Source: Candidatus Zixiibacteriota bacterium
GTDB taxonomy: Bacteria; Zixibacteria; MSB-5A5; RBG-16-43-9
DNA: 20,659 nt
Assembly: GCA_029858245.1 (NCBI GenBank)
Contig: JAOUFL010000011.1
Location: forward strand, 1 to 20,659
Reading direction: 5' to 3'
The position numbers and the translations under genes were made by a program. Of the stretch, positions 7,697 to 15,777 are shown piece after piece. Each line of letters begins with the position of its first letter. The stretch's first letter is position 1. Below the pieces are notes generated by a model. The model did not search any database, was not told the origin of the DNA, and was given only the letters and a program-made list of their open reading frames with translations.

Positions 7697-8545
7697 TCAA
7701 GAATTTTTCTTTTTTGACATAAAATAACCTATGTTACCTATGACAATAAACAGTATAACCACCACATGGGTGGTGGTCTGTATAGGCATGCTCTTATAAG
7801 CAGATAACTGATCTTTTTTCTTGGAAATGTAGCCATCTTTCTCCGCCAGGTACTCATATTCAGCAGCACCTTTCATTCCGCCTATCAAACCGAATATCTG
7901 CCTGGATTGGAGGAAGGGGTAATAATCTGAGGTCATAACCCCGGTCACACCTATGGCTAAAAGAGCATTATAGCGTCCATTAGCATAGTTAATCCAATAT
8001 TCGGTAGAAGAGCCAGCAGAGATATTGAGAATAGCTCTCACATTGTCATAATTAGTTATGCTTCTCATCATAGTTAAGGAATCTAAGGGTGTGCCATAGT
8101 AGTCTTCCGGAAAAGGAATTCTGAAGTTCTGTCCCATAGCTAAGATGGTGATAGCAGGGTAGGGCTTATAACCCAGATAAACATAATCCATACCGTTTAC
8201 TTTGTTATACTCTTTGGAAACCTGAGAGATTACCTGTTCAACCATACCGGGACCGTTCTGATGAAGACAGCACAAAAGAAGTTTGACATCTCTTTTAAAT
8301 GCCTGGCGAGTTATGGCATACATCATAGGATGGAGTTCAGCCATAGCTTCTGGTGCATAATCAACTCCAATCATTAAAATATCCCCGGAATTCAGGCTCT
8401 CCACGAAATCATATACGCTTTGCACTTCCGGGGTAACGTAGAGTGGAACATCAAAGGGAACAATGGCAGTTATCACCACGACTATTCCGATAATAAGATA
8501 AACCCAGCGCCTATCCAGGTTCATCATTTGTTCATAGAAGCTCAT
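7697..8545 (-). CDS. Bitopic membrane protein with extracytoplasmic alpha/beta domain, family C copy 2
   Basis: A 282-aa protein with a short basic N-terminus (LDRRW), TM at about 14-31, a domain of about 225 aa, TM at about 259-275, and a KKKNS tail. Basic residues at both ends put the termini in the cytoplasm and the domain outside. Blocks shared with the paralogue at 11035 are DYAPEAMAEL (62-71), GMDYVYLGY (118-126), NISAG (174-178) and GLIGGMKGAAEYE (219-231). Alternating hydrophobic strands and helices suggest a Rossmann-like fold. I see no known catalytic signature and do not recognise the family. AAGGAGA precedes the ATG, and the gene lies 9 bp after family B copy 2. Confidence 0.8.
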   Translation of the reverse strand: MSFYEQMMNLDRRWVYLIIGIVVVITAIVPFDVPLYVTPEVQSVYDFVESLNSGDILMIGVDYAPEAMAELHPMMYAITRQAFKRDVKLLLCCLHQNGPGMVEQVISQVSKEYNKVNGMDYVYLGYKPYPAITILAMGQNFRIPFPEDYYGTPLDSLTMMRSITNYDNVRAILNISAGSSTEYWINYANGRYNALLAIGVTGVMTSDYYPFLQSRQIFGLIGGMKGAAEYEYLAEKDGYISKKKDQLSAYKSMPIQTTTHVVVILFIVIGNIGYFMSKKKNS

Positions 8546-8554
8546 ATATTCTCC

Positions 8555-9181
8555 TTAATCTCTTCCCATATAGGTTCTTTCAATCCCCAGCATTATTTTT
8601 AGGGCTGTAGCAGTAGCTCCCAATCCGACCCCTATCCAGAAAGCCCTTTTGGCTGCCATATTGGGAACAGTGAGAATGAAATTGGCTAACCACTGATTTA
8701 CAGAAGAGAGTGGACCCAAGGGAACTAATCTGAGCATAATTATCAAAGCGGAAACCAGAAGTATGGTGGCCAATATCGTGCGTGCCCTGAAAGCCCTGTA
8801 GGCTGCTGAGGCAATGTAGAATGCTAAAAGAGAGAACATCGTTGCCTGGATCGGGATATAAATATATTCGAAAAAAAGCATAAAGATACTTCCCTTAACC
8901 AGACTTGCCTGACCTGGATACAACCCTACGATAAGCATAAAGATTAAACCGATTAAGGCGATTACGCTATATCCCCAGCCAGGTGTTTTTCTCTGCACCT
9001 TGTGAATACTTGCCATGGTTAAACTCCACAATCCTAAAAGCATAGCGAAACAACCAATCACTATAATCCAATCTAATGACCATTCATAAATTATCTCAAA
9101 CTCTTCCCTGGGTACAAAATACTGGACCAGCATGAAAAACCCTACACCGGTAACAATAGCAAAAGGTAAAGTTTTACGCAT
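8555..9181 (-). CDS. Polytopic membrane protein, family B copy 2
   Basis: A 208-aa protein with about six transmembrane helices. It is paralogous to the gene at 11902. The most conserved stretch is ATMFSLLAFYIASAAYRAFR (113-132), then AR, AT.LLV.A and ML..VP.G. The C-terminal region IG.GLG......LGIERT is also shared. The YRAFRAR basic patch between helices is probably a cytoplasmic contact. Strong Shine-Dalgarno AAAGGAGAAG. The gene lies 12 bp after the FN3-DUF6754 gene. Function is unknown. Confidence 0.8.
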   Translation of the reverse strand: MRKTLPFAIVTGVGFFMLVQYFVPREEFEIIYEWSLDWIIVIGCFAMLLGLWSLTMASIHKVQRKTPGWGYSVIALIGLIFMLIVGLYPGQASLVKGSIFMLFFEYIYIPIQATMFSLLAFYIASAAYRAFRARTILATILLVSALIIMLRLVPLGPLSSVNQWLANFILTVPNMAAKRAFWIGVGLGATATALKIMLGIERTYMGRD

Positions 9182-9193
9182 CTTCTTCTCCTT

Positions 9194-10378
9194 TTAGAGT
9201 TGTACTCGAAAGAGGTTTAAAAAGAACTGAAAATTAAAACTTGCTGCTAATGCTCCCAGGATCAAAGAGATTATGACTAAGGCTTTTCCCCAGTCCTGGG
9301 CTTTAAGGGTTCCTAAAAGCACGGGTTCTTTTCCCAGATAAGCAGAAGCGGCGTAAAGCTCTTCACCAATTAGAGTATAATCAGTTGCTGCAATGAAAAA
9401 GGGTATCTGAGCTATCTCGTCTGTTCCGGAGATCTGAATTGAACCTGCTACAGAGCCGGTTTCCGCTAAAATCAAAGATTCAGCATAGAATTTTCCCAGA
9501 TAGAAGTTAGTAGCTGGTCTTTCCCTTAACATTATACCATTAACTCCTGCCACATAAGCAAACTGCATTGAGGTAACAAAAAATATATTCTCTTCCTTGT
9601 AAGAATCCGGTCGTCCTGCCTCGAGATAGGCTGCCCTGACTGTTTCCTGTGCAACTGCCATAACCACAGAATCGTAACAGGGGATTAAGATGGGAGTTTG
9701 ATATTCTGCGGTTTTCTTTGCTACGCGGCTTAATATAGTGAAAGAGGCGATCGTGGCTATCATATCCGCACTGCCCAACCCGATAATATAAAGTATGGGC
9801 TTACCCATTTCGGTCGCCCTTCCAATAGCCTCATCCACAGCTTCGATCCCGGCTAAAGGACGAACGAATAATTTCTTGCCCTTTCGGGCTAAGTTGATGA
9901 AGTAAAGGGCAAAAGCAGAAAAGAGGATTACCCCGATTAAAACTGTGGTTTTGCCTGTATGATACCACTGACCATAAGCAAAAGCAGGATTGGAAACTTC
10001 AGATTCAGCAAAGGTTTTATCGGCTTTAGCTCTTACTTTATAATAAAAATTCTTATGGCCGGGTAAATAGTTTTTATCAGTTTTTTCCTTTGCCCCCTTA
10101 TCGTCAAAACGGCTCTCTCCAGCCGGTGCCACCCCTCTTATCTCAAATTCTCCTTCAGGGTTATCCGATCTTAGAATCTCATATGCTACTACATTTTTTT
10201 TTCCTGCACCATCATCTGGAGAAAGCTTCCAGGTAACGGTAATGGAGTGACCATTATCATTAGGGGTATCAGAGGCTTTCACCTCTGATGGGGGAAGCGG
10301 TTCTTCCTGGGAGAAGGAGATATTTACAAATAAAGTTAAGAGGAAAATTGTCAAGAGACTAATTGTAATTTTTCTCAT
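9194..10378 (-). CDS. FN3-DUF6754 membrane protein, family A copy 2
   Basis: A 394-aa protein. A signal peptide (1 to about 23) is followed by one fibronectin type III domain (about 27-130; motifs PPSEVKASDTPND, ITVTWKLSPDD, AYEILRSDNPEGEFE, YYKVRA). Next come TM at about 145-162, a basic stop-transfer segment ARKGKK, the cytoplasmic DUF6754 domain (about 171-358) and a last TM at about 366-386. It shares GRATEMGKPILYI (186-198), FYAESLILAETG (297-308) and DYTLIGEELYAASAYL (333-348) with its paralogues. FN3 outside and a conserved alpha/beta domain inside suggest a scaffold or signal-transducing subunit. It starts the second A-B-C-D quartet, 24 bp after family D copy 1. The DUF6754 assignment is from memory of the family. 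Confidence 0.85.
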   Translation of the reverse strand: MRKITISLLTIFLLTLFVNISFSQEEPLPPSEVKASDTPNDNGHSITVTWKLSPDDGAGKKNVVAYEILRSDNPEGEFEIRGVAPAGESRFDDKGAKEKTDKNYLPGHKNFYYKVRAKADKTFAESEVSNPAFAYGQWYHTGKTTVLIGVILFSAFALYFINLARKGKKLFVRPLAGIEAVDEAIGRATEMGKPILYIIGLGSADMIATIASFTILSRVAKKTAEYQTPILIPCYDSVVMAVAQETVRAAYLEAGRPDSYKEENIFFVTSMQFAYVAGVNGIMLRERPATNFYLGKFYAESLILAETGSVAGSIQISGTDEIAQIPFFIAATDYTLIGEELYAASAYLGKEPVLLGTLKAQDWGKALVIISLILGALAASFNFQFFLNLFRVQL

Positions 10379-10402
10379 CTACACCTCGAAGCTATAGTTT
10401 TC

Positions 10403-11023
10403 TCATTTTATCAAACCTAACCAGGTTCCGAAAAGATAATCCAGTCTTCCCAGGAGGAGGGACATCCTGGACATAACTGTATAACCAAAGGAGGCACCAA
10501 AGGAAACCATTATAAACCAGATTCCTACTTTAGCAAAACCTCCAAAAGTTCCCTTATGCTCTTTGGAGAAGAAGAAATAAACCAAACCGCAGAAGGTGCC
10601 TACTACGATTACTAAATTACCAATGGTTTGAGGTAGATTGCCTGTAACAAAGATGGGCATAATGGTATTTTCTGTTTGGACCATTCCATTGCTTACCAGA
10701 TAGCGGGTGAAATATAAGCCGGCGGTAGTTCCTACCACTAAAGCTAAAGACCATCTGGAAATCCACCCTATCTTGGGGAAAAGACGTAGGAGCATTAAAA
10801 TTCCGAAAATTCCTCCAATGATATAAATCCATCTCCCGGCTGCCAGATTATCCACCAGCTTGGGCATCATAACCTGCCAGAAGGTCGTTGCAAACCAGTA
10901 TCCAGCAGAGACCCCCACAAATAAAGACTCACAAAATTTATAAAAAGGGTTATCCTTGTATAAAAAGCTGAAAATCCCTAAAGTAAGTATCGCCGCTATC
11001 CAGATTCCGATTGTTTCTACCAT
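10403..11023 (-). CDS. Polytopic membrane protein, family D copy 1
   Basis: A 206-aa protein with about six hydrophobic helices (roughly 5-22, 34-50, 66-82, 88-108, 129-150, 165-185). It carries the family D signatures FLYKDNPFYKF (20-30), VGVSAGY (36-42) and YFFFSKEHKGTFG, with AKVGIW and FGASFGYTVMSRMSLLLGR near the end. GCGGAGGAGAG lies directly before the ATG. The gene is 11 bp after family C copy 1. No named family is recognised. It differs from copy 2 mainly in the loop between helices 4 and 5 and in a shorter C-terminus. Confidence 0.8.
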   Translation of the reverse strand: MVETIGIWIAAILTLGIFSFLYKDNPFYKFCESLFVGVSAGYWFATTFWQVMMPKLVDNLAAGRWIYIIGGIFGILMLLRLFPKIGWISRWSLALVVGTTAGLYFTRYLVSNGMVQTENTIMPIFVTGNLPQTIGNLVIVVGTFCGLVYFFFSKEHKGTFGGFAKVGIWFIMVSFGASFGYTVMSRMSLLLGRLDYLFGTWLGLIK

Positions 11024-11034
11024 CTCTCCTCCGC

Positions 11035-11877
11035 TTATGACCCCTTCTTTTTTCTGGTAGCAAAATAAGCAAAATTCCCGATCAGTATAAAAAAGCAGAT
11101 AACCGCATGGGTAACCGATTGTGAGAACATATACTTTACAGCCTTAGCCGGTTTTCCTGTGGCTATCTCAAATTCTGCCCCACCTTTCATACCTCCCAGT
11201 ACTCCTATGAGCTGACCACTCTGCACATAAGGATAGACCAGAGGCGCCTGAACTGCAGTGTTTCCGGCAGCTAACTTTATCTTGTAGGGGTCAACTGCAA
11301 AGATTACCCATTCGTAGGTTCCGGGATATCCGGCTGAGAGGTTATATACAAAATCTATATTATTGTAATTCTTTACCCCTTTCATCAGGGGAAGATCCTC
11401 AGTTTTATTCCCCGTATAATCCTTGGGAAAAGTAGCAGGGATATCGCTTCCCATCCTCTCCACCACCACCTCATTTCCGACAGTATAGCCCAGGTTCACA
11501 TAATCGATTCCATATTGAGGATTTCTATTCTTTACCTCCTCATCTTTAAAAACCTCCTCTAAGGCTATGTTAGCCTGAATTGGCCCATTGGGCCAAAGTC
11601 CGATAATGATTACCTTCAAATCCCTTAAGAAGCAATAGCGCAGGAATGATTCAGCCATGGGCTGTAACTCCGGCATAGAGCCAGGGTCATAATCCATTGA
11701 GAGTAGAACCTTGGAGCCAGGAGGTAAAGCTTCCAAAGCGTTGTACACATTATTGACAATGGGGGTAACCTCAATATGTAGCTTGACTGTAAAGAATAAA
11801 GGCAGGGCTGCCGCAATAGCAATGAACAGGAAAATTATCCTGCGGTCAATAGCTAAAAGCTTCTCCAGAAAACTCAT
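11035..11877 (-). CDS. Bitopic membrane protein with extracytoplasmic alpha/beta domain, family C copy 1
   Basis: A 280-aa paralogue of the gene at 7697. It has N-terminal AIDRR, TM at about 14-31, an outer domain, TM at about 256-272 and an RKKKGS tail. Conserved blocks are DYDPGSMPELQPM (62-74), GIDYVNLGYTVG, NLSAGYPGTYEW and GVLGGMKGGAEFE (215-227). I chose the ATG at 11877 over a TTG four codons upstream, because GGAGA is correctly spaced for the ATG and the resulting MSFLEKLLAIDRR lines up with MSFYEQMMNLDRR of the paralogue. The outer domain alternates strands and helices as in Rossmann-like folds, without a recognisable active site. It is 24 bp after family B copy 1. Confidence 0.82.
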   Translation of the reverse strand: MSFLEKLLAIDRRIIFLFIAIAAALPLFFTVKLHIEVTPIVNNVYNALEALPPGSKVLLSMDYDPGSMPELQPMAESFLRYCFLRDLKVIIIGLWPNGPIQANIALEEVFKDEEVKNRNPQYGIDYVNLGYTVGNEVVVERMGSDIPATFPKDYTGNKTEDLPLMKGVKNYNNIDFVYNLSAGYPGTYEWVIFAVDPYKIKLAAGNTAVQAPLVYPYVQSGQLIGVLGGMKGGAEFEIATGKPAKAVKYMFSQSVTHAVICFFILIGNFAYFATRKKKGS

Positions 11878-11901
11878 CTGTTTCTCCAAAAATCCTAAAA
11901 T

Positions 11902-12549
11902 TTATTCTCCGCTGGCAAAGGTCCTCTCCAACCCTAATAAAACCCGCAGAGAGGAGGAGACAATCCCTAAGGCTATTCCTATCATTATAGCCCTCTGTCC
12001 GGCAGTTTGAGGAAAATCCATTACCCAGTCGGTGATATTTCCCAGCCTCCATCCTTCCGGCAGCCAGGAGGAAAGATAATATCCAAAAGGAACACGACCT
12101 AACATCACCACCATAGCGGCAACCAGAAGCATAGTTGCTTCTTTGTTCCTGGCTCTAAAAGCCCGGTAGGAAGCTGATGCCACAAAAAAAGCTAAAATGG
12201 AAAACATAGTGGCATTCAGCGGGTAATAGAGTATGTCATACAGATAGTAGAAAGTGGTGCCCGGATTCATAAACCCTCTTCCATCCCAGAAACCGACTAT
12301 AACCATAAGGAAGAACCCAAACCAGACCACGATAGCAAAGGGCCAGCCTTTTCTTTTAAAATAGAACCTGTCTGCATTTACTTTTAGAAGATTCAAACAG
12401 CCCAGCCAGATGGCGAAGGCAGCCACGATAAAGAAGAGGTCCTCAAAGAAATTTCTGAAATGATTGAAAGGCGGATGCGGGATGAAATAGACAACTATCA
12501 GGGTAAATCCGACTATTGCGGTTATAGCTAAGGGGACCTCTCTACGCAT
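11902..12549 (-). CDS. Polytopic membrane protein, family B copy 1
   Basis: A 215-aa protein with about six transmembrane helices (roughly 5-22, 37-55, 68-87, 111-128, 136-152, 184-203). It shares ATMFSILAFFVASASYRAFR (113-132) at the same residue positions as copy 2, and the C-terminal LG.ERT block. It has an insertion around YLSSWLPEGWRL relative to copy 2. GAGGAAAAGG precedes the ATG. It lies 22 bp after the first DUF6754 gene. I recognise no named family; the context makes it a membrane subunit of the DUF6754 complex. Confidence 0.8.
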   Translation of the reverse strand: MRREVPLAITAIVGFTLIVVYFIPHPPFNHFRNFFEDLFFIVAAFAIWLGCLNLLKVNADRFYFKRKGWPFAIVVWFGFFLMVIVGFWDGRGFMNPGTTFYYLYDILYYPLNATMFSILAFFVASASYRAFRARNKEATMLLVAAMVVMLGRVPFGYYLSSWLPEGWRLGNITDWVMDFPQTAGQRAIMIGIALGIVSSSLRVLLGLERTFASGE

Positions 12550-12571
12550 AAAGCCTTTTCCTCATAATCAA

Positions 12572-13771
12572 CTAACGTAGGAAAACTCTCAAATCATAAA
12601 CACCAAATGCCAACAAAATCGAGCCAACCAAAATGAAGAACAGGAAGATAAACTTTCCTACATCCTGTCCTTTCAGGCTTCCCAGGAGCTTTGGGTCCCG
12701 TGAAAGATAGGCTGAAGCTGCGAAAAGCTCCTCCCCGATTAAGGTATAATCGCAAGCTGCCACAAAAAAGGGAAGTTGAGCTGGTTGCCCGGTTCCTGCA
12801 ATCTGAATGGCACCCACGTAATTGCCGGTTTCTGCCAGAATCAATGATTCGGCATAGAATTGACCCTGGAAAAAAATGGCGGCTGGTTTTTCCCGGACGA
12901 AAAGTCCATCCACTGCTGCGGTGTAGCCAAACTGGTCATCTGTCAGGTAATAGACCATATTCTCGTTAAATAAATCAGGTCGGCCGGCATTGGAGTAAGC
13001 CTCTTTTATGGTTTCCCTGCAGGAGACCATAACCAGTGAGCGAGAGGTGGGAACTTCCAGTTTAGCTTCATACTCTGCGGTGATTTTGGCTACCTGTCCT
13101 AAGATGGTTACACCGGCAATGGTCTGCATATTATCCATATCCGATATTCCCGGGATATAGAAGATCTTTCTGCCCATCTCGGTTGCCCGTCCAACCGCAT
13201 CTGTAACTGCTTCGAGACCAGCGATCTTCCGGATGAAAAGCTCTTTGCCCGTCTTGGATTGATTGATAAAATAAACAATTGACAACGCTAAAATCAAAGC
13301 CAGGAGGAAAGTATATTTTCTGCTCCAGTCCACCCATTGGGCTTTGGCTTTGACTGGCTGGCTGGGCAAAGATTCAGAAAGAGAAACCAACCCTAAAGCC
13401 CTTATTTTATAGAAATAATCAATGTTGTTCCGTGCGTGGCTATCAAAATAACTTTCAGCGCCGGCAGTGGTTTTACCCAACAACTCATATTCCCCATCTG
13501 TGCGGGTAGACCTCAAGATCTCATATCCCTTCACCTTATTATCATCCCTGACCACCCCAATATCATCAGCAGATTTCTTCCAAATAATGGTGATACTGCC
13601 ACCAGCATCATTGGGAGTATCTTCTGCTTTTACCTCTGTGGGTGGGGAGGGAGGGAGAGTATCTTGTTGGGCTAAAACCGGGATTGGGATTAACAAAAAG
13701 CTAAGAATTAAAATGGATAAGATTAAAGCGTAGGTTTTATTTGATGTCTGAGTCGATATCCTCGGTCTCAC
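12572..13771 (-). CDS. FN3-DUF6754 membrane protein, family A copy 1 (first gene of the operon)
   Basis: A 399-aa protein. A signal peptide ends near PVLAQ (about 31-35). One FN3 domain follows (about 40-142; PPSPPTEVKAEDTPND, ITIIWKKSADD, GYEILRSTRTDGEYELLG, YFYKIRA), then TM at about 153-169, SKTGKELFIRK, the DUF6754 domain (about 178-365) and TM at about 373-391. The signature DYTLIGEELFAASAYL is at 341-356. I chose GTG at 13771, which has AAGGG at 7-bp spacing and gives a length matching its 394-aa paralogue. A TTG at 13849 keeps the frame open but would add 26 residues unlike any paralogue and would run through a terminator-like hairpin. The protein is probably anchored with FN3 outside and DUF6754 in the cytoplasm. 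Function is unknown. Confidence 0.85.
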   Translation of the reverse strand: MRPRISTQTSNKTYALILSILILSFLLIPIPVLAQQDTLPPSPPTEVKAEDTPNDAGGSITIIWKKSADDIGVVRDDNKVKGYEILRSTRTDGEYELLGKTTAGAESYFDSHARNNIDYFYKIRALGLVSLSESLPSQPVKAKAQWVDWSRKYTFLLALILALSIVYFINQSKTGKELFIRKIAGLEAVTDAVGRATEMGRKIFYIPGISDMDNMQTIAGVTILGQVAKITAEYEAKLEVPTSRSLVMVSCRETIKEAYSNAGRPDLFNENMVYYLTDDQFGYTAAVDGLFVREKPAAIFFQGQFYAESLILAETGNYVGAIQIAGTGQPAQLPFFVAACDYTLIGEELFAASAYLSRDPKLLGSLKGQDVGKFIFLFFILVGSILLAFGVYDLRVFLR

Positions 13772-13790
13772 GAAGTTTCCCTTAATATAT

Positions 13791-13832
13791 AAAATAAAAA
13801 ACCGCCAATTTAATAAATATAGATTAGCGGTT
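13791..13832 (-). terminator. Terminator-like hairpin in the leader of the DUF6754 operon
   Basis: On the minus strand, AACCGCTAAT, a 13-nt loop and ATTGGCGGTT form a 10-bp stem with one mismatch, followed by a U-rich run (five T, A, four T). It sits 8 bp before the AAGGG ribosome site of the GTG start and about 100 bp after the predicted promoter. It could end read-through from the KOW-protein gene or act as an attenuator of the operon. The stem is AT-rich at its loop end and its strength is uncertain. Confidence 0.5.
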
Positions 13833-13930
13833 ATATATGAATTGCCCAAATCTTAAAAATTTTCCCTTTCGGTCTAAACAATACCCTTTTCAGAATCATC
13901 CTCCAAAGTCAAAGCTCTATACTGTCTGTT

Positions 13931-13958
13931 AATTTATCGGGTAAATCTTTTATGTCAA
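13931..13958 (-). promoter_or_regulatory. Predicted sigma70-type promoter for the DUF6754 operon
   Basis: On the minus strand TTGACA (13958-13953), a 16-bp spacer, then TAAATT (13936-13931, four of six matches to TATAAT). Transcription would start near 13925, giving a leader of about 150 nt before the GTG that contains the hairpin at 13791-13832. The wider stretch 13772-14049 holds no other convincing gene. Confidence 0.5.
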
Positions 13959-14049
13959 GCATTTTTTTATACTGGGTATAAAGCTTTAACGTTACTTTTT
14001 CACCTAAAGCGGATTATTGAACAAATGAGCGTTTAAACCTTACTTCTCT

Positions 14050-15177
14050 TTACCCTTCTAACATCTCCACATTAGCCCTGGGGATTATGGCTCTGGTTTT
14101 ATCCGCAAATTCAACTTCCAAAACACGGGCAGAGGATTCGGATTCAAGTTTCTGTAAAGCTGGAGGAAGATTAACCACTTTCCCAAGGTTACCAAAATAT
14201 GGCTCTCTAATTACCCTTATGGGAGTTCCTGTCTCCAAGCCGATATTCTCCGACTCTGCAGTCTCAATCTTTTTGTGGATGTCACCCTCAAAAGGTATGA
14301 CCACCTCAGGTCTTATAACACCTGCTCTTATCTGAGTAGCTCCATTTATACAGGCCATTTTTCCCTGCTTGGACTTAAGCAAATTAAAAGTTCTCTCTGC
14401 CATATTTATCTGCCCGAATCCTTCTGTTACCACAAGGGTTATGCCTAATTCTTCAGAGCCGGTTATAGCTACTCCCAAATCATATCCCAGGAATTCCCTC
14501 AAATCCTTATCATCGAATCCGCCTACAACAATCCCCTTGGCTCCAACTGAAATGGCTTTCTTGATGGCGGGGCTGGTGACCAGGCTACCCCCTACAATCA
14601 CTTTCCCCTCACATTCTTTGTCTATGTGATTGTCAGTTAAAACTTCAATGTTATCTTTGGTGATAATTTTTACCTCTCCATGAGTTTCTCCCCCTATTCC
14701 AAATATTCCCTGGATGAAGGAGCCCCAGGTGCTTACGGAAACTCCTTCTTTGGGAAAAACTTCCATCACCTCTCCCTGCAGGTAGGCTTTCACCTCTACT
14801 GGTATGGGATTTCCTCGGATTAAAACCTGTCCGGTGATTGAGGAAATGCTTTCTATGGTTCCCTCAGATTTAGATTTACATTCTGAGGAAAAAAGCCCAA
14901 AAAAGGATCTGCTTTTTGCTACAACTTCATTTTCCTTGACCCTGTCTCCTTCTTTTTTCAACATATGCTCAGGAACGTCCTCAGGCGGAAGCGCTAAAAT
15001 ATTCGCCACATTTACCGGCTCCACATTTCCCGGCAGATTGGTTCTGGCAACCACAGTATCCGGGGTTACCTTATCTCCAACCTTAACCAGAACCTCTCCT
15101 TTTAGAGGTAAGATCCTTTTCTTGGTAATCAGCATCTTATCAGTTACCTTTAAACCCGGAGTATATGCATGAGTCAT
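14050..15177 (-). CDS. Lipoyl-like/KOW-like soluble protein linked to GlmL
   Basis: A 375-aa protein without signal peptide or transmembrane segments. The N-terminus has a barrel-sandwich-hybrid look (LPLKGEVLVKVGDKVTPDTV, 23-42), as in biotinyl-lipoyl-like domains and RnfC. A second beta-rich segment EGTIESISSITGQVLIRG is at 105-122. The middle (about 190-265) has alternating strands and helices with glycines (KVIVGGSLVTSPAIKKAI, GAKGIVVGGFDD). The C-terminus (about 315-372) is KOW-like (GTPIRVIREPYFGNLGKVV, then IIPRANVEML), as in NusG-type domains. I know no function for this arrangement. AAAGGAGTT precedes the ATG. It lies 30 bp after the YwgA-like gene and upstream of the DUF6754 operon. 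Base composition matches glmL and the DUF6754 genes rather than the HD/YwgA pair between them, which suggests it once sat next to glmL. Confidence 0.78.
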   Translation of the reverse strand: MTHAYTPGLKVTDKMLITKKRILPLKGEVLVKVGDKVTPDTVVARTNLPGNVEPVNVANILALPPEDVPEHMLKKEGDRVKENEVVAKSRSFFGLFSSECKSKSEGTIESISSITGQVLIRGNPIPVEVKAYLQGEVMEVFPKEGVSVSTWGSFIQGIFGIGGETHGEVKIITKDNIEVLTDNHIDKECEGKVIVGGSLVTSPAIKKAISVGAKGIVVGGFDDKDLREFLGYDLGVAITGSEELGITLVVTEGFGQINMAERTFNLLKSKQGKMACINGATQIRAGVIRPEVVIPFEGDIHKKIETAESENIGLETGTPIRVIREPYFGNLGKVVNLPPALQKLESESSARVLEVEFADKTRAIIPRANVEMLEG

Positions 15178-15206
15178 AAAAACTCCTTTAAAAAATCTCC
15201 ACTCAA

Positions 15207-15761
15207 TTAATTCAGCAAATTAATTTTTGCTAAATGATCATACTCTTTTTCAATCTCTGTCTTAGAAAATTTTGGCTTAAGATTTTGAACCTTTTCAATT
15301 ATTACTTTTTCTAAATCAGCACCTCTATAATGTTGTTTATTATTCTTAAAAACAAAGTGGATTGTAGCAGCCAATTCTAAGTCTTTGGGTTCATAATTGC
15401 CAAAATGCTTTAGAACGGATTCAACTTCATCTTTATTTTCTTCTATAAATTTCTTGGCATATTCGATATAATTTTCTGCATCTTTTTTTACTTCTATATC
15501 ATAACCCATACCTTTAGGATCAACACCGATATCTATTAAACCATAATTCTTCATTATCCGGAGGTGAGTGTCCAATGAATCATCATATGGACCAAAATGG
15601 TAAAAGTAGAAGTTATATGGCAGTTTTACACCGTATGCCTCTTGCAAAAAGTAGATAATTTTCTGAGCTACAATGTAGCCGAAATAAGATTTTATATCTT
15701 CTATTCGCTTTAAAATGTGTGCAATAAACCCAAAAAGGACCTTTTCATAGGTTTGATTCAT
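15207..15761 (-). CDS. YwgA/Panacea-like protein
   Basis: A 184-aa, mostly helical protein. The block AQKIIYFLQEAYGV (32-45), then YFYHFGPYDDSLDTHLRIM (52-70) and GLIDI, resembles the Panacea/SocA (DUF4065) type and Bacillus subtilis YwgA. In B. subtilis, ywgA neighbours ywfO, an HD-domain gene, the same pairing as here. Panacea-type domains act as antitoxins in several toxin-antitoxin systems, so it may restrain the HD protein. The ATG at 15761 has an excellent AAAGGAGGAATT; an earlier in-frame start at 15800 overlaps the HD gene and has no better site. The region is strongly AT-rich compared with both flanks. The family call is moderate and the role is inferred. Confidence 0.65.
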   Translation of the reverse strand: MNQTYEKVLFGFIAHILKRIEDIKSYFGYIVAQKIIYFLQEAYGVKLPYNFYFYHFGPYDDSLDTHLRIMKNYGLIDIGVDPKGMGYDIEVKKDAENYIEYAKKFIEENKDEVESVLKHFGNYEPKDLELAATIHFVFKNNKQHYRGADLEKVIIEKVQNLKPKFSKTEIEKEYDHLAKINLLN

Positions 15762-15777
15762 AATTCCTCCTTTAAGG

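Noticed and set aside
13772..13849. A 26-residue N-terminal extension of the first FN3-DUF6754 protein from a TTG start
   Set aside because: It passes through the hairpin, lacks a good ribosome site and has no counterpart in the two paralogues; the GTG at 13771 is better.
13831..13899. A 22-codon frame in the DUF6754 operon leader (minus strand) ending just before the terminator-like hairpin, a possible leader peptide
   Set aside because: GGAGG touches the ATG with no spacing, and the peptide has no run of regulatory codons.
14804..15172. A 122-codon plus-strand frame, and others like it (17727-18044, 18729-19025, 813-1055)
   Set aside because: They lie antisense inside well-supported genes, have no ribosome site or family resemblance, and are low-complexity Ser/Leu-rich sequences typical of shadow frames.
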